Shown one piece after another: positions 33,599-42,998 of a DNA stretch of 64,000 bases (within the stretch, counting starts at the first letter, position 1; each line of letters starts with the position of its first letter). The notes below the pieces were generated by a model, which worked only from the letters and a program-made list of their open reading frames with translations, was not told the DNA's origin and did no database searches. The translations under genes and the position numbers were made by a program. The stretch comes from Spirochaetales bacterium (lineage in GTDB: Bacteria > Spirochaetota > Spirochaetia > Treponematales > Treponemataceae), in assembly GCA_029098225.1 (NCBI GenBank), contig JAQXNX010000009.1, positions 1-64,000 on the forward strand, written 5' to 3'.

Positions 33599-35173
33599 AT
33601 GACAATATACTCGTTTTCACCGTTTGGGTATGAAGGTTCGCTTGTTACTGTTGAAGTAGATTTACGGCGTGGAATTCCGGCTATAGATATTGTGGGACTG
33701 GCAGACAGCGCTGTAAAAGAATCCCGGGAACGAATGCAGGCTGCAATCCGAAACAATGGATTTGATTTTCCGCCGGAAAGAATTTTAATAAGCCTTTCTC
33801 CGGCAGATTTAAAGAAGGAAGGCGCTGGTTTTGATTTACCAATCGCTCTGGGAGTTTTAAAAGCCGCCGAAGAGTCCGGAGGATTTGATGATTTTTTAAA
33901 AGAAAACATTCTTGTTATGGGTGAACTTGAACTCTCAGGAAAATTAAGACCGGTAAAAGGAATTCATGCAGCTGTTTCTACTGCCCTTTCCTGCGGAATT
34001 TCTAAATGTATTGTGCCTCTTCAAAATGAAGGTGAAGCTCTGGAAGTTCAAGGCGTAAAAGTATACGGTGCAGATTCTCTGGAAAGCGCATTTAACGCAT
34101 TAAAGAACGAGAATTATTATAAATCAAAGGAATTTGAGAATGAAGAATCTTATATTCCTCAAAACTGTATTGAAGTTGACGGAGTTTTATTCCCAGAAAC
34201 AAAGGATTTTGATTTTTCAGAAGTAAAAGGCCAGGAAAAACTTATAAGAGCTTTGCAAATTGCTGCTTCCGGAGGCCATAATCTGCTTGCTGTTGGCAGC
34301 CCCGGCTGTGGAAAAACTATGACTCTTACCAGATTTCCTGCTATAAATCCTATTTTAACCAAGCAGGAAGCTCAAAGCGTAACAAGAATCTGGTCGCTGG
34401 CAGGTTTGATTAAACCAAGTGAATCTTTAATAAGAATTCCACCATTCAGAATGCCTCATCAGACAGCATCAATAGAAGGAATTTGCGGTGGAGGTCCAAA
34501 TTGCAGACCGGGCGAAATTAGTCTGGCGCATAATGGAGTTTTGTTTTTAGATGAAGCAGCAGAATTCCGTTCAAGTGTTCTGCAGATGCTTAGAGTTCCA
34601 ATGGAAAGCGGATTAATTACCTTAAGCAGGGCTGGAAGAAGCACTGTATATCCGGCTAATTTTCAGCTTTTAATGGCGGTAAATCCATGTCCCTGCGGAA
34701 ATCAAGGATCAAAAACAAAAATTTGTCTTTGCAGCGCAAAATCAATAGAACAATACTGGAAGAAATTTTCTGCACCGCTTTTAGACAGAATTGATTTACG
34801 TGTATTTGTTGAAAACCCTCATGAAAAAGCTGTAAACGAAGAAAGAGAAAAATTACTCTCTACGCTGGAAATTCAAAAAGGAATTGCAAGAGCTGTAAAA
34901 ACGCAAAGAAAAAGGCAGGGAATTAGAAATGCAAAATTATCTCCTTCGGAACTGCTGGAATACTGCGTTCTTTCTAAAGAAGCAAAGGAAAGCCTTGATA
35001 ATTCTGTTTTGCGCTACGGCTTTTCTCCAAGAGCAACCGCCTCCTGCACAAAAATCGCAAGAACAATTGCAGATATAGAAGGACATCAGCTGATTGCAGA
35101 AAAAGACGTACAGGAAGCAGTTTCGTTCAGAAATCTGTGCAGCGATATAATTCCAGAACTGGAAACAGCATGA
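33599..35173 (+). CDS. comM: YifB/ComM-family AAA+ ATPase (Mg-chelatase-like)
   Basis: A 524-aa AAA+ helicase-like protein of the ComM family, which promotes branch migration during natural transformation. The N-terminal domain starts YSFSPFGYEGSLVTVEVDLRRGIPAIDIVGLADSAVKESRERM. Walker A is AVGSPGCGKTM, Walker B GVLFLDEAAEF, and NPCPCGNQGSKTKICLC is the zinc-binding motif. Length is standard. It is divergent from the glycosidase gene, and its ATG has a GGAGGT ribosome site (33585-33590). Together with recQ nearby it belongs to DNA recombination functions. Confidence 0.92.
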   Translation: MTIYSFSPFGYEGSLVTVEVDLRRGIPAIDIVGLADSAVKESRERMQAAIRNNGFDFPPERILISLSPADLKKEGAGFDLPIALGVLKAAEESGGFDDFLKENILVMGELELSGKLRPVKGIHAAVSTALSCGISKCIVPLQNEGEALEVQGVKVYGADSLESAFNALKNENYYKSKEFENEESYIPQNCIEVDGVLFPETKDFDFSEVKGQEKLIRALQIAASGGHNLLAVGSPGCGKTMTLTRFPAINPILTKQEAQSVTRIWSLAGLIKPSESLIRIPPFRMPHQTASIEGICGGGPNCRPGEISLAHNGVLFLDEAAEFRSSVLQMLRVPMESGLITLSRAGRSTVYPANFQLLMAVNPCPCGNQGSKTKICLCSAKSIEQYWKKFSAPLLDRIDLRVFVENPHEKAVNEEREKLLSTLEIQKGIARAVKTQRKRQGIRNAKLSPSELLEYCVLSKEAKESLDNSVLRYGFSPRATASCTKIARTIADIEGHQLIAEKDVQEAVSFRNLCSDIIPELETA

Positions 35174-35228
35174 ACAAGCTGCGGCAGCGAGAGAAGAGTT
35201 CAACCATTAAAGAAAAAATGTGATTTTA

Positions 35229-35262
35229 AAATAAAAATGACTTCCTTAATAAAGGAAGCCTT
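35229..35262 (-). terminator. terminator after the tRNA pseudogene
   Basis: On the minus strand GGCTTCCTT-TATT-AAGGAAGTC is followed by ATTTTTATTTT. It fits a former tRNA transcription unit. Confidence 0.7.
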
Positions 35263-35265
35263 ATA

Positions 35266-35357
35266 TACCGGAGAAGAGACTTGAACTAGCCGACGATAGC
35301 AGAATCGTTAAAAACAAAGCGCGCCAGCGGTTTGTTTAGATTCTACCATCGTCCGGC
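35266..35357 (-). pseudogene. tRNA-Leu pseudogene with an internal palindrome
   Basis: The 92-nt segment starts GCCGGA and keeps the D-loop piece GATGGTAGAATC and the entire 3' part (AGTTCAAGTCTCTTCTCCGG), identical over 24 bases including the flank to the intact tRNA-Leu at 35457. The anticodon region is replaced by AAACAAACC…GCTTTGTTT flanked by paired ACGATGGTAGAATC/GATTCTGCTATCGT, so no usable anticodon exists. Probably a decayed tandem duplicate. Confidence 0.65.
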
Positions 35358-35411
35358 TCAGAGCGAGATTAATCGAGCGAAGAGTTCAAGTCTCGGATAA
35401 TACAAAAGGCG

Positions 35412-35452
35412 TGTTAAAACAAAAAAGACGCCTTCTTATTAAAGACGTCTTA
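35412..35452 (-). terminator. terminator of tRNA-Leu
   Basis: On the minus strand, AAGACGTCTTTAATAAGAAG followed by GCGTCTTTTTTG forms an imperfect stem with a T run, immediately after the tRNA. Confidence 0.6.
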
Positions 35453-35456
35453 TCTA

Positions 35457-35539
35457 TACCGGAGAAGAGACTTGAACTCTTACACGATTGCTCGCAACAG
35501 ATTTTGAGTCTGTCGTGTCTACCATTCCACCACTCCGGC
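35457..35539 (-). tRNA. tRNA-Leu (anticodon CAA)
   Basis: An 83-nt class II tRNA. The acceptor stem GCCGGAG pairs with CTCCGGT (one GU), discriminator A. The anticodon stem is ACAGA/TCTGT with loop CTCAAAA, giving CAA, which reads UUG. The long variable arm is TGCGAGCAATCGTG, and the T-arm AAGAG-TTCAAGT-CTCTT. CCA is not encoded. Confidence 0.95.
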
Positions 35540-35603
35540 GAACCTGATAACACTAACATTTATTTTAAAATCTTTCAAGATGCAGGAAGTTAAAAGAATT
35601 AAA

Positions 35604-37496
35604 ATGTGCTATAATAATTGGGTGAAAATTTTCTCTGACACTTTTACCGGACAAAAACCTGAATTTGTCTTAAAAACGGTCTTCGGTTATGATTCATTCC
35701 GTTTGCAACAAAAAAAGATAATAGATTCAATTTTAAAAAATCAGGATACGCTTGCTGTAATGCCTACAGGCGGAGGAAAATCAATATGCTATCAAATTCC
35801 GGCCTTGATTTTTTCTGGAATTACTGTAGTTATCTCTCCATTAATTTCTTTAATGCAGGATCAGGTTACAACCCTTTCATCTAATGGAATAAAATCTGTA
35901 TTTCTAAACAGTTCGCAAAGTCTGGAAGAATATAAGCAGGCTGTAAAGGAAATTCTTACACACAAAGTAAAAATAGTTTACGTTTCGCCAGAGGGTGTTT
36001 CTTCAAACAGGATAAGAGATATTCTATGCCGAGATGAGCTTGAAATAAGCTGCATTACAATAGACGAGGCTCATTGTGTTTCTCAATGGGGACATGACTT
36101 TCGCCCAGATTATCTTGAGATAGCAGGTTTAAGAAAACTATTTCCAAAAACTCCTGTTTTAGCTTTAACCGCAACTGCCACTGAAGAAGTCCGGAATGAT
36201 ATTTGCAAAAATCTTGGAATGAAAAACTGTAAGGTCTTTATTTCCAGCTTTGATCGCCCGAATATTTTTCTTGAAGTTCAGCGAAAACAAAAAAATTATA
36301 CTCAGATTATTGATTATATAAAAAAGCATTACGGCGAAAGCGGAATAATCTATTGTAATTCACGAAAAAAGGTTGACGAAATTACAGCTTTTCTTGATTC
36401 CCTTGGATATTCAGTTTTGAATTACCATGCAGGCTTAAGTGACGAAATCCGCAAAAAAAATCAGGGCTTGTTCATTAAGGACGAAATTCAGATTATGGTT
36501 GCAACGGTTGCTTTTGGTATGGGAATAGATAAACCAGATGTCCGTTATGTAATTAATTACGATCTTCCCAAAAGTATTGAAGAATATTATCAGGAAATTG
36601 GACGGGCTGGTCGAGATGGAATTGAATCTTCTGCACTGCTTTTATATTCGCCTGCCGACATAAATAAAGTAAGATATTTTTTCCAGGAAGCTGCAGATCC
36701 GCAAATGTCAGAACAATTGCTTCAACAAATGATTAATTATGCAAATGCGAAAACCTGCCGGCGCCAGATTCTTTTAAAATATTTTGGAGAAAATTTTTCT
36801 TCTGAAGGCTTTACCTCTGAGCAAAAAAAGTGCTGTTGTGATATCTGTAAAAAAGAAGATGATCCGGACTCTCTTGTAGATATGACAATTCCTGCTCAAA
36901 AATTGTTATGCTGCATAATCAGAACTGAACAGAAATTCGGAGCTTCTTACGTAATTGACGTTTTACTTGGAAGTATAGAAAAACGAATTATAGAAAACGG
37001 TCATAATAATCTTTCTACCTGGGGAATTGGAAATGAACTTTCAAAAGAAGACTGGTTTAATCTTACAGACATTCTCTGCCAGAAGGAATTTATTCAACGC
37101 ACAGGAGAATACAAAATAGTTACTTTACTTCCAAAAGGCAAAAAATTTCTTGAACAGAGAGAAACCTTAATGCTTCCTTTTGAAAAATCCTGGACTTCTC
37201 CACTTGCAAAAACGACAAAATATAAGGCTGCAAAAAATATACCGGTTCCACAAAAACCGGAGCGCTCAGACGAAGCTGCAAATGCAATTATGGAAGATTT
37301 AAAGAAATGGAGAAAACGCAAGGCCGATGATATGAATGTTCCACCGTTTGTAATTTTTGGAGATAAAACTCTTTATGATCTTGCAGCAAAAAAGCCTTTA
37401 AACAAAAATGAACTTTTGGAGATTTATGGAATTGGTAAAATGAAAGCCGAAGAATTTGGAAAATCAATTATAGGAATTATAGAAAATTACAGATAA
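35604..37496 (+). CDS. recQ: ATP-dependent DNA helicase RecQ
   Basis: A RecQ-type 3'-5' helicase in recombination and replication repair. Motif 0/I: FRLQQKKII…VMPTGGGKSICYQ; motif II is a DEAH box in TIDEAHCVSQWGHDFRPDY; motif VI is YYQEIGRAGRDG. The zinc site is CRRQILLKYFGE…CCCDICKK and a C-terminal HRDC-like domain ends LLEIYGIGKMKAEEFGKSII. I place the start at ATG 35604; a TATAAT at 35611-35616 suggests GTG 35622 is also possible. Its 3' end overlaps the convergent next gene by 10 bases. Confidence 0.93.
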   Translation: MCYNNWVKIFSDTFTGQKPEFVLKTVFGYDSFRLQQKKIIDSILKNQDTLAVMPTGGGKSICYQIPALIFSGITVVISPLISLMQDQVTTLSSNGIKSVFLNSSQSLEEYKQAVKEILTHKVKIVYVSPEGVSSNRIRDILCRDELEISCITIDEAHCVSQWGHDFRPDYLEIAGLRKLFPKTPVLALTATATEEVRNDICKNLGMKNCKVFISSFDRPNIFLEVQRKQKNYTQIIDYIKKHYGESGIIYCNSRKKVDEITAFLDSLGYSVLNYHAGLSDEIRKKNQGLFIKDEIQIMVATVAFGMGIDKPDVRYVINYDLPKSIEEYYQEIGRAGRDGIESSALLLYSPADINKVRYFFQEAADPQMSEQLLQQMINYANAKTCRRQILLKYFGENFSSEGFTSEQKKCCCDICKKEDDPDSLVDMTIPAQKLLCCIIRTEQKFGASYVIDVLLGSIEKRIIENGHNNLSTWGIGNELSKEDWFNLTDILCQKEFIQRTGEYKIVTLLPKGKKFLEQRETLMLPFEKSWTSPLAKTTKYKAAKNIPVPQKPERSDEAANAIMEDLKKWRKRKADDMNVPPFVIFGDKTLYDLAAKKPLNKNELLEIYGIGKMKAEEFGKSIIGIIENYR

Positions 37497-38662
37497 CCGA
37501 ACTCCAGTGCATCGGCGTCTATTATGATTTCGTTTTCATTCAAAAAAGAAAATTGTTCTGCTGCTCTTTTTATGCATTGCCGTAATTCTCTGATATTTCC
37601 CGGCCATCTGTATTCGCAAAGACATTCAACTGCGTTTCCGGAAAGCTTTACATTAAATTCCTCAGCAATATTTTCTGCAATAACAGGAATGTCTTCCCGC
37701 CGTTCTCTTATTGGTGGAAAATATATGACATTAGCCGAAATTCTATGATACAAATCCGGTCTGAAAGAACCATACTCCATCATTTCATAAAGATTAGCAT
37801 TAGTCGCAAAAATAAATCTTACATCAACAGTTTCACTTTTATCGCTTCCTAAAGACTGAACAATTCCATTTTCTATTACAGACAGAAGCATTGCCTGAAA
37901 ATTCATAGAAGAAGAGCCAACTTCATCTACAAACAAGGATCCTCCATCTGCACTTTTTATTACCCCCTTCTGATAGACAGCATCTGTATAAGCTCCATTA
38001 TCTACGCCAAAAAAACTACTTACTGCAAGTGTATCAACTACCCAGGAGGCATTTATAGGCTTAAAAGGAAAATTACATCTTGGTGAAAGCTGATGAATTA
38101 ATTTTGCAGCAGAAGATTTACCAGTTCCTGTTTCGCCTAAAAGCAAAACAGGAGATGTAGATTGAGCATAATTAAAAATTCTTGTTCTTACTTCGCGAAT
38201 AGAATCAGAATTTCCGGAAAAGAAACCAAATACAGAATCAGGGAGTCCAAGAAATCTTTCTCGGGAAAGCTGTTTAAAACCGGATGGATTGAACCGGCAT
38301 ATGTTCTCATCTTTTATATGTCTGCAGCAATCCAAAAAAAGATCTTGATTTACTGGAAAAGGCAAAATAAAGCGGTATTTTTCTTCGGCATATCTTCTTA
38401 TTTCTTCAGAACTGTCTAATGGAAGGAAACAAATAATCCGCTTTGAGTTATATTCTAATGAAGTCTGATACAAAGGAAGAGCTATTTGCAAAAAGGCAGA
38501 ATCTATTACAACTATTGTTGCATTTAGCTCAGATAAATCGTCCAGGATTGGAATAACATTTGTTGAAAACAACGAAATGCAGGCATTCTTACAAAAATCA
38601 ACAATATCATTTCTAAAAGAAAGCACCGATAACGTTGCAATACTTCCAATAGATTGATTCAA
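37487..38662 (-). CDS. sigma-54-type AAA+ protein without HTH and with altered GAFTGA loop
   Basis: A 391-aa protein. Residues 1-125 are receiver-like (IVVIDSAFLQIALPLY), then a sigma-54 activator AAA+ core: Walker A LLLGETGTGKSS, Walker B SLFVDEV, and the R-finger region FRPDLYHRISAN. The loop that contacts sigma-54, normally GAFTGA, is GAYTDA. The protein ends at DADALEFGYL without the Fis-type DNA-binding HTH. It therefore cannot act as a normal enhancer-binding activator and may regulate another partner. Low confidence in any specific role. Confidence 0.8.
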   Translation of the reverse strand: MNQSIGSIATLSVLSFRNDIVDFCKNACISLFSTNVIPILDDLSELNATIVVIDSAFLQIALPLYQTSLEYNSKRIICFLPLDSSEEIRRYAEEKYRFILPFPVNQDLFLDCCRHIKDENICRFNPSGFKQLSRERFLGLPDSVFGFFSGNSDSIREVRTRIFNYAQSTSPVLLLGETGTGKSSAAKLIHQLSPRCNFPFKPINASWVVDTLAVSSFFGVDNGAYTDAVYQKGVIKSADGGSLFVDEVGSSSMNFQAMLLSVIENGIVQSLGSDKSETVDVRFIFATNANLYEMMEYGSFRPDLYHRISANVIYFPPIRERREDIPVIAENIAEEFNVKLSGNAVECLCEYRWPGNIRELRQCIKRAAEQFSFLNENEIIIDADALEFGYL

Positions 38663-38690
38663 ATATTTAATCCTTACTTTATAAAAATTC

Positions 38691-39431
38691 TTACTTGTTT
38701 TTAAAAAGTCTGTACCAAATCAAGACAATTATATACCACAAATATGGTAAAAGCAAAAATATTTTAAAAGGGTTATGAAGGATTTCTGAATAAATTTCAT
38801 GGCCTTTTTCGAAGGTTGAATCTTTTACACGTTTTACGCGTTCAGAAAAAATCCCGAATGAATCTTTATAGAACAAAAATATGCTTGAAGAAAATCTATT
38901 TCGTCTTCTGTAAGCCCAGCAGTTTTTCTCTTTTATTCCATCACTTAAAAGAACTAAAGAAGGCTGTGCTTTAAAAATTGCCTGAATGACATCATCTTCA
39001 ACACTTTTCTGATAATAACCGACATAACGGCCAACAATTTTTATTTCGCGAAAAGTATCATGTATATTTTTTTCAGCTTTTGTAAGTGTCTTCTTTGTTG
39101 AACCAAAAAGATACAGAGATTTATAATGAGAATCTAAAACTGAAAGAATTTGTATAACTGCATTAAACGGATTGTAACGTACAGGAATTTCTTTTTTAAG
39201 AAATTTTGCACCTTTAAGAATACTTTTAGAAATCGGAAGAATTAAATCTGCGTTTTTAATTGTGTCTGCAAAATCGCCTTTATGACGCGCTTTTAAAAGA
39301 TTCCAAATAGAAAGAAAAACTATCTGCTTTGTTCCAGGCTTTGAAAGAAGTTCAAGAATTTCTCCTTCAAGATTCTCTGGTGAACAAATATCAACTGGCA
39401 CTCCAATTAATGAAATTCGGTTACTAGACAT
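38691..39431 (-). CDS. WecG/TagA/CpsF-family glycosyltransferase
   Basis: A 246-aa protein starting at ATG 39431 (MSSNRISLIGVPVDICSPEN), preferred over 39503 because it has a GGAGG site and overlaps the rsmE stop by 8 bases. The domain of the WecG/TagA type (transfer of N-acetylmannosamine-like sugars onto lipid carriers) appears in YKSLYLFGSTKKTLTKAEKN and IVGRYVGYYQKSVEDDVIQAI. A C-terminal membrane segment (IFLLLPYLWYIIVLIWYRLF) would anchor it. Specific sugar unknown. Confidence 0.8.
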   Translation of the reverse strand: MSSNRISLIGVPVDICSPENLEGEILELLSKPGTKQIVFLSIWNLLKARHKGDFADTIKNADLILPISKSILKGAKFLKKEIPVRYNPFNAVIQILSVLDSHYKSLYLFGSTKKTLTKAEKNIHDTFREIKIVGRYVGYYQKSVEDDVIQAIFKAQPSLVLLSDGIKEKNCWAYRRRNRFSSSIFLFYKDSFGIFSERVKRVKDSTFEKGHEIYSEILHNPFKIFLLLPYLWYIIVLIWYRLFKNK

Positions 39432-40278
39432 TTTTTCCTCCTGCCAAAATCTCAGAAACTGCACTTTGAATTGCTGCAATTCCATACAAGCTGGCCGTTT
39501 CACATCTTAATATATTTACGGCAAAATGAATTGAATGAAACAGCCCTTTTTCTCTTAATACAGAAATTTCATCAGGACTTATTCCACCTTCACAGCCAAC
39601 TGCAATACATATTTTTCTGCAGCTGTCGTTTTTAAGCTGACTGCTGCTGATATTCTTTTTTAAAACTTCAAAAAGATTTTCGCTGAATTCGGTACGCTCA
39701 TATAAAACAAGGCAAAGCGAATTTTTTGAAAAATTTTCGATAGCTGCTTCAAGACTTGTAAGCGGCTGAAGAACTGTTTGAATTGGAGAACCGCTCTGCT
39801 GTCTTGCTTCTTTTACAATTCGTTCCATTCGTTCAGTTTTATTCTGACTCATAGAAGCAATGCTGCTTTTTTCTGAATATTCACCAATAACAGGAACTAT
39901 ATTTTTTATTCCACATTCAGTTGCCTGTCTTACAATAAGCTCGAATTTCTGTGCACGCGGCAAGAACTGCAGCAAAGTATATTCAATATTCTGTTCAACT
40001 TCCTTTTCAATATTCTGCGACTGCACTCCCCGGGTTACATTTTTTGCATTAACTTTTTCATCTGATGAAAAGCCGTTACAAAGTTGTAAAACTATTTTTT
40101 TTGATTCATCAGAAATTTTTGCTACAGTTGTCTGAAAAAGCTCTCCATTTTTTAGACGTACATTAACCATGCTTCCGCATTTCACTCTGAGAACTTGTCT
40201 TAAATAATGAAAATTATCTCCAGATATTTTTATAAGACCTTTTTTATCCGGAGCTTCATCTATAATTAATTGACGCAT
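39424..40278 (-). CDS. rsmE: 16S rRNA (uracil-1498-N3)-methyltransferase RsmE
   Basis: A 284-aa SPOUT-class methyltransferase that modifies U1498 of 16S rRNA. The N-terminal PUA-like part reads DNFHYLRQVLRVKCGSMVNV. The SPOUT domain has ATECGIKNIVPVIGEYSE, ARQQSGSP and CIAVGCEGGISPDEI, and NILRCETASLYGIAAIQ forms the knot. Normal length. ATG overlaps the stop of ctpA (TAATG). Confidence 0.9.
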   Translation of the reverse strand: MRQLIIDEAPDKKGLIKISGDNFHYLRQVLRVKCGSMVNVRLKNGELFQTTVAKISDESKKIVLQLCNGFSSDEKVNAKNVTRGVQSQNIEKEVEQNIEYTLLQFLPRAQKFELIVRQATECGIKNIVPVIGEYSEKSSIASMSQNKTERMERIVKEARQQSGSPIQTVLQPLTSLEAAIENFSKNSLCLVLYERTEFSENLFEVLKKNISSSQLKNDSCRKICIAVGCEGGISPDEISVLREKGLFHSIHFAVNILRCETASLYGIAAIQSAVSEILAGGKNV

Positions 40279-41753
40279 TATTTTGAAACAACCAGTTCAG
40301 ATTCTTTTTCTGCTTCTTCCTGAAGTTCTTTTAAAGTTTTAGCATTCTGAACAAGATTAAAGAAATTCTTATCAGCAATTATTTTTAATGCTTCCTGAAG
40401 CTGCAGATCATAATCCAGATCATACAACGGAGAAGGCTGAGATCTTTGAACCTGAACACGAATAAGTCTTCTTAAAAGTCTTTCATCAAGCTGATATTCT
40501 TTTGCAAGTTTTTTAGCTTCGCCTGCAATTGTGCTTTCAGACATTTTTGGATTCTTTTCTACAAGAGCATCTATTACTTTTGAGTTAATTAACTTCATGT
40601 AGATTTCTTCCTGTTCCGGAGTGAAGGTTTCCAGATTTTTTATTTCTAAATCTGGCGGAATTCCAATTTTATCTATATTAGTATCACTTGGCGTATAATA
40701 TTTTGCCATTGTAAATTTTATTCCGTCATCTTCAAAAAGACTTACAACCTGCTGAACAGAACCTTTTCCATATGTCCGCTCTCCAACAAGATATGCAATA
40801 TGATAATCCTTTAATGCGCCGGAAACAATTTCTGAAGCACTGGCAGAACCTCTGTTTATTAAAATAACTACCGGAATATCTTTTCTTACTGTTGTTTTTG
40901 TTTTTGAAGCATTATACTGTCGTGACTCAAAAAGAACCCGGCTTTTTGTAGAAACCACAGGACCAGCATCTACAAATTTATCTACAACATCTACCGCGCT
41001 GGTAATTAATCCACCAGGATTATCGCGTAAATCAATTATAAGACCGGTATAATTCTTTTTTTCAAATTCATTTATTGCATCCTGCAGACGAAGCGGTGTA
41101 TCTGGAGTAAATTGAATAAGTCTTGCATAACCAGTAGAAGTTCCTTCTATCATTCCATATTTTACTGTAGGAACCTCTATTAAAGCACGGACAAGAGTAA
41201 CATCAAATTTCATATTTGCTCCACGCAAAATTGAAATTGTTACAGAAGTTCCAATTTCTCCGCGAAGAAGATTTACAGCCTCGTCCAGAGTCATTTCGTC
41301 AGTTGGAGTTCCGTTTACAGCTGTAATTTTGTCTCCGGTCTGAATTCCAGCCTTCATTCCCGGGCCATCTTCGATTGGAGAAGCAACTTCTATGTATGCA
41401 GGCGACTCTGTAGATTTAGAAATCGAAAGTCCAACACCGCCAAAGCTTCCCGTAGTTGTATCGGTCAAATCTCGCATTGAGCTGTCATCCAGATAAACTG
41501 TATATGGATCTCCCAAAGCCTCCATCATGCCTTTTAAAGCACCTTCATAAAGAATTTTTGGATCTACTTCATCTACGTAATTCTGCTGAACAAAATCATA
41601 AACCTGATTCAGCTTCTTTAAATACTGATAGCTTGAAATTTTAGACTCTTTTTCCGACGATTCAGCAAAGCACTGAGATGTAAAAATAATGAGAAAAACA
41701 GTTATTACAATAGAAATACAATTTGTTAGTCTTCTTCTATATAAATTTTTCAT
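40278..41753 (-). CDS. ctpA: S41 carboxy-terminal processing peptidase (Ctp/Prc)
   Basis: A 491-aa periplasmic serine peptidase with an N-terminal signal segment (MKNLYRRRLTNCISIVITVFLIIFTSQCFA). I start at ATG 41753. The PDZ domain is GLSISKSTESPAYIEVASPIEDGPGMKAG…RGEIGTSVTI. The catalytic Ser lies in NRGSASASEIVSGALKDY and the Lys in GERTYGKGSVQQVVS, a Ser-Lys dyad. First gene in the unit with rsmE and the glycosyltransferase. The gap to the divergent ATPase gene is 57 bases. Confidence 0.93.
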   Translation of the reverse strand: MKNLYRRRLTNCISIVITVFLIIFTSQCFAESSEKESKISSYQYLKKLNQVYDFVQQNYVDEVDPKILYEGALKGMMEALGDPYTVYLDDSSMRDLTDTTTGSFGGVGLSISKSTESPAYIEVASPIEDGPGMKAGIQTGDKITAVNGTPTDEMTLDEAVNLLRGEIGTSVTISILRGANMKFDVTLVRALIEVPTVKYGMIEGTSTGYARLIQFTPDTPLRLQDAINEFEKKNYTGLIIDLRDNPGGLITSAVDVVDKFVDAGPVVSTKSRVLFESRQYNASKTKTTVRKDIPVVILINRGSASASEIVSGALKDYHIAYLVGERTYGKGSVQQVVSLFEDDGIKFTMAKYYTPSDTNIDKIGIPPDLEIKNLETFTPEQEEIYMKLINSKVIDALVEKNPKMSESTIAGEAKKLAKEYQLDERLLRRLIRVQVQRSQPSPLYDLDYDLQLQEALKIIADKNFFNLVQNAKTLKELQEEAEKESELVVSK

Positions 41754-41810
41754 AATATATATTATAAGCAAACGCTATCAAAAAATCTATATTCGTGTTA
41801 TAATATATTT

Positions 41811-42959
41811 ATGTCACAGATAATTCCTATAGCAAGTGGTAAAGGTGGAGTTGGAAAAAGTCTTCTTTCTGCGAATCTGGCAATAGCCCTGGGACAGCAG
41901 GGAAAACGCGTTGTACTTGCCGACTTAGATTTAGGTGCTTCTAACCTGCACCTTGTAATCGGTCAGCAGCCGGGAACTGCCAGCCTTGGTTCATGGTTTA
42001 CAGAAAAATCAGATTTTAAAGATATTATTAAGCCAACTGATTATCAGAATGTAAGTTTTATTGCAGGCGACAGCCAGATTCCTGATCTGACTTCTTTAAA
42101 ACATATGCAGAAAGTAAAACTTATAAGAAACTTAAAAAATATTGATACAGATTACGTAATTCTCGATTTGGGAGCAGGAACTCATCAATTTATACTTGAT
42201 ATGTTTCTATTATCTCCGCAAGGAATTATTGTTTCGGCACCAGCCGTAACAGCAACCTTAAACGGTTATTTGTTTTTAAAGAATGCCGTATTCAGACTGC
42301 TTTATACAACTTTTAAAAGAGGAACTGCAGGAAGAGCTTATCTTGATGAATTAAAGAAAAATTCACAGGCTTTGCAAAAATTATATATTCCTCAGCTTAT
42401 TCAGGGACTTGCTGCTACAGATGCACAGACAACACAGTTGTTTATAAACCGCATGCAGCAGTTCCGTCCGCGCCTTGTTATGAACATGATTGAAGATCCT
42501 AAAGATGCAGACAGAGCCCAGCGAATTAAAGCTTCCTGCAATCAATATCTTGGTCTTGAGATTGAATATCTTGGTCTTATGTACCGCGATATGCTTCAGG
42601 ACAAGGCTCTTTCTTCTCAACTGCCGGTTGTAGTTTATAAGCCTCAATCTGTACTTGGTCAGGCTATTTATAGAATTGCAGATAAAGTTATTTCATCTCC
42701 AGTTCATCAGTTTGATTCTGATTTTAATCCGGACAGCTTTAACAGCGATAATTTTGAAGCAGCAGAAGAGGACGCAGCAGAAGATTATAACTTTAAGCTC
42801 TCAGGAATTGATGATTTAGTTTCGGGAGGTTCTTTAAGCATAAGTGAACTTGCCGAAATGATAAAGGCCCAGAATTATGAACTGACTCAGCTGAAAAAAG
42901 AAAACAATCTTTTGAAATCAAAACTCATAAAGGCTGCCGAGCAGGGATTCAAAGTATAA
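41811..42959 (+). CDS. MinD/ParA-family ATPase, FlhG-like
   Basis: A 382-aa P-loop ATPase with the deviant Walker A IASGKGGVGKSLLSANLA, Walker A' region VLADLDLGASNLHLVIGQ and switch motif DYVILDLGAGTHQF. The C-terminal 90 residues hold an acidic stretch and a short coiled coil (SISELAEMIKAQNYELTQLKKENNLLKSKLI). FlhG-type proteins set the number or position of flagella or division sites, which fits a spirochaete; whether this one does is inferred. Confidence 0.82.
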   Translation: MSQIIPIASGKGGVGKSLLSANLAIALGQQGKRVVLADLDLGASNLHLVIGQQPGTASLGSWFTEKSDFKDIIKPTDYQNVSFIAGDSQIPDLTSLKHMQKVKLIRNLKNIDTDYVILDLGAGTHQFILDMFLLSPQGIIVSAPAVTATLNGYLFLKNAVFRLLYTTFKRGTAGRAYLDELKKNSQALQKLYIPQLIQGLAATDAQTTQLFINRMQQFRPRLVMNMIEDPKDADRAQRIKASCNQYLGLEIEYLGLMYRDMLQDKALSSQLPVVVYKPQSVLGQAIYRIADKVISSPVHQFDSDFNPDSFNSDNFEAAEEDAAEDYNFKLSGIDDLVSGGSLSISELAEMIKAQNYELTQLKKENNLLKSKLIKAAEQGFKV

Positions 42960-42998
42960 TTAACAGCAATTTTCCATTGAGCTAAGGAGATTAAAAAA

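Noticed and set aside
35266..35357. Selenocysteine tRNA
   Set aside because: Length is similar (92 nt), but there is no TCA anticodon or proper anticodon arm.
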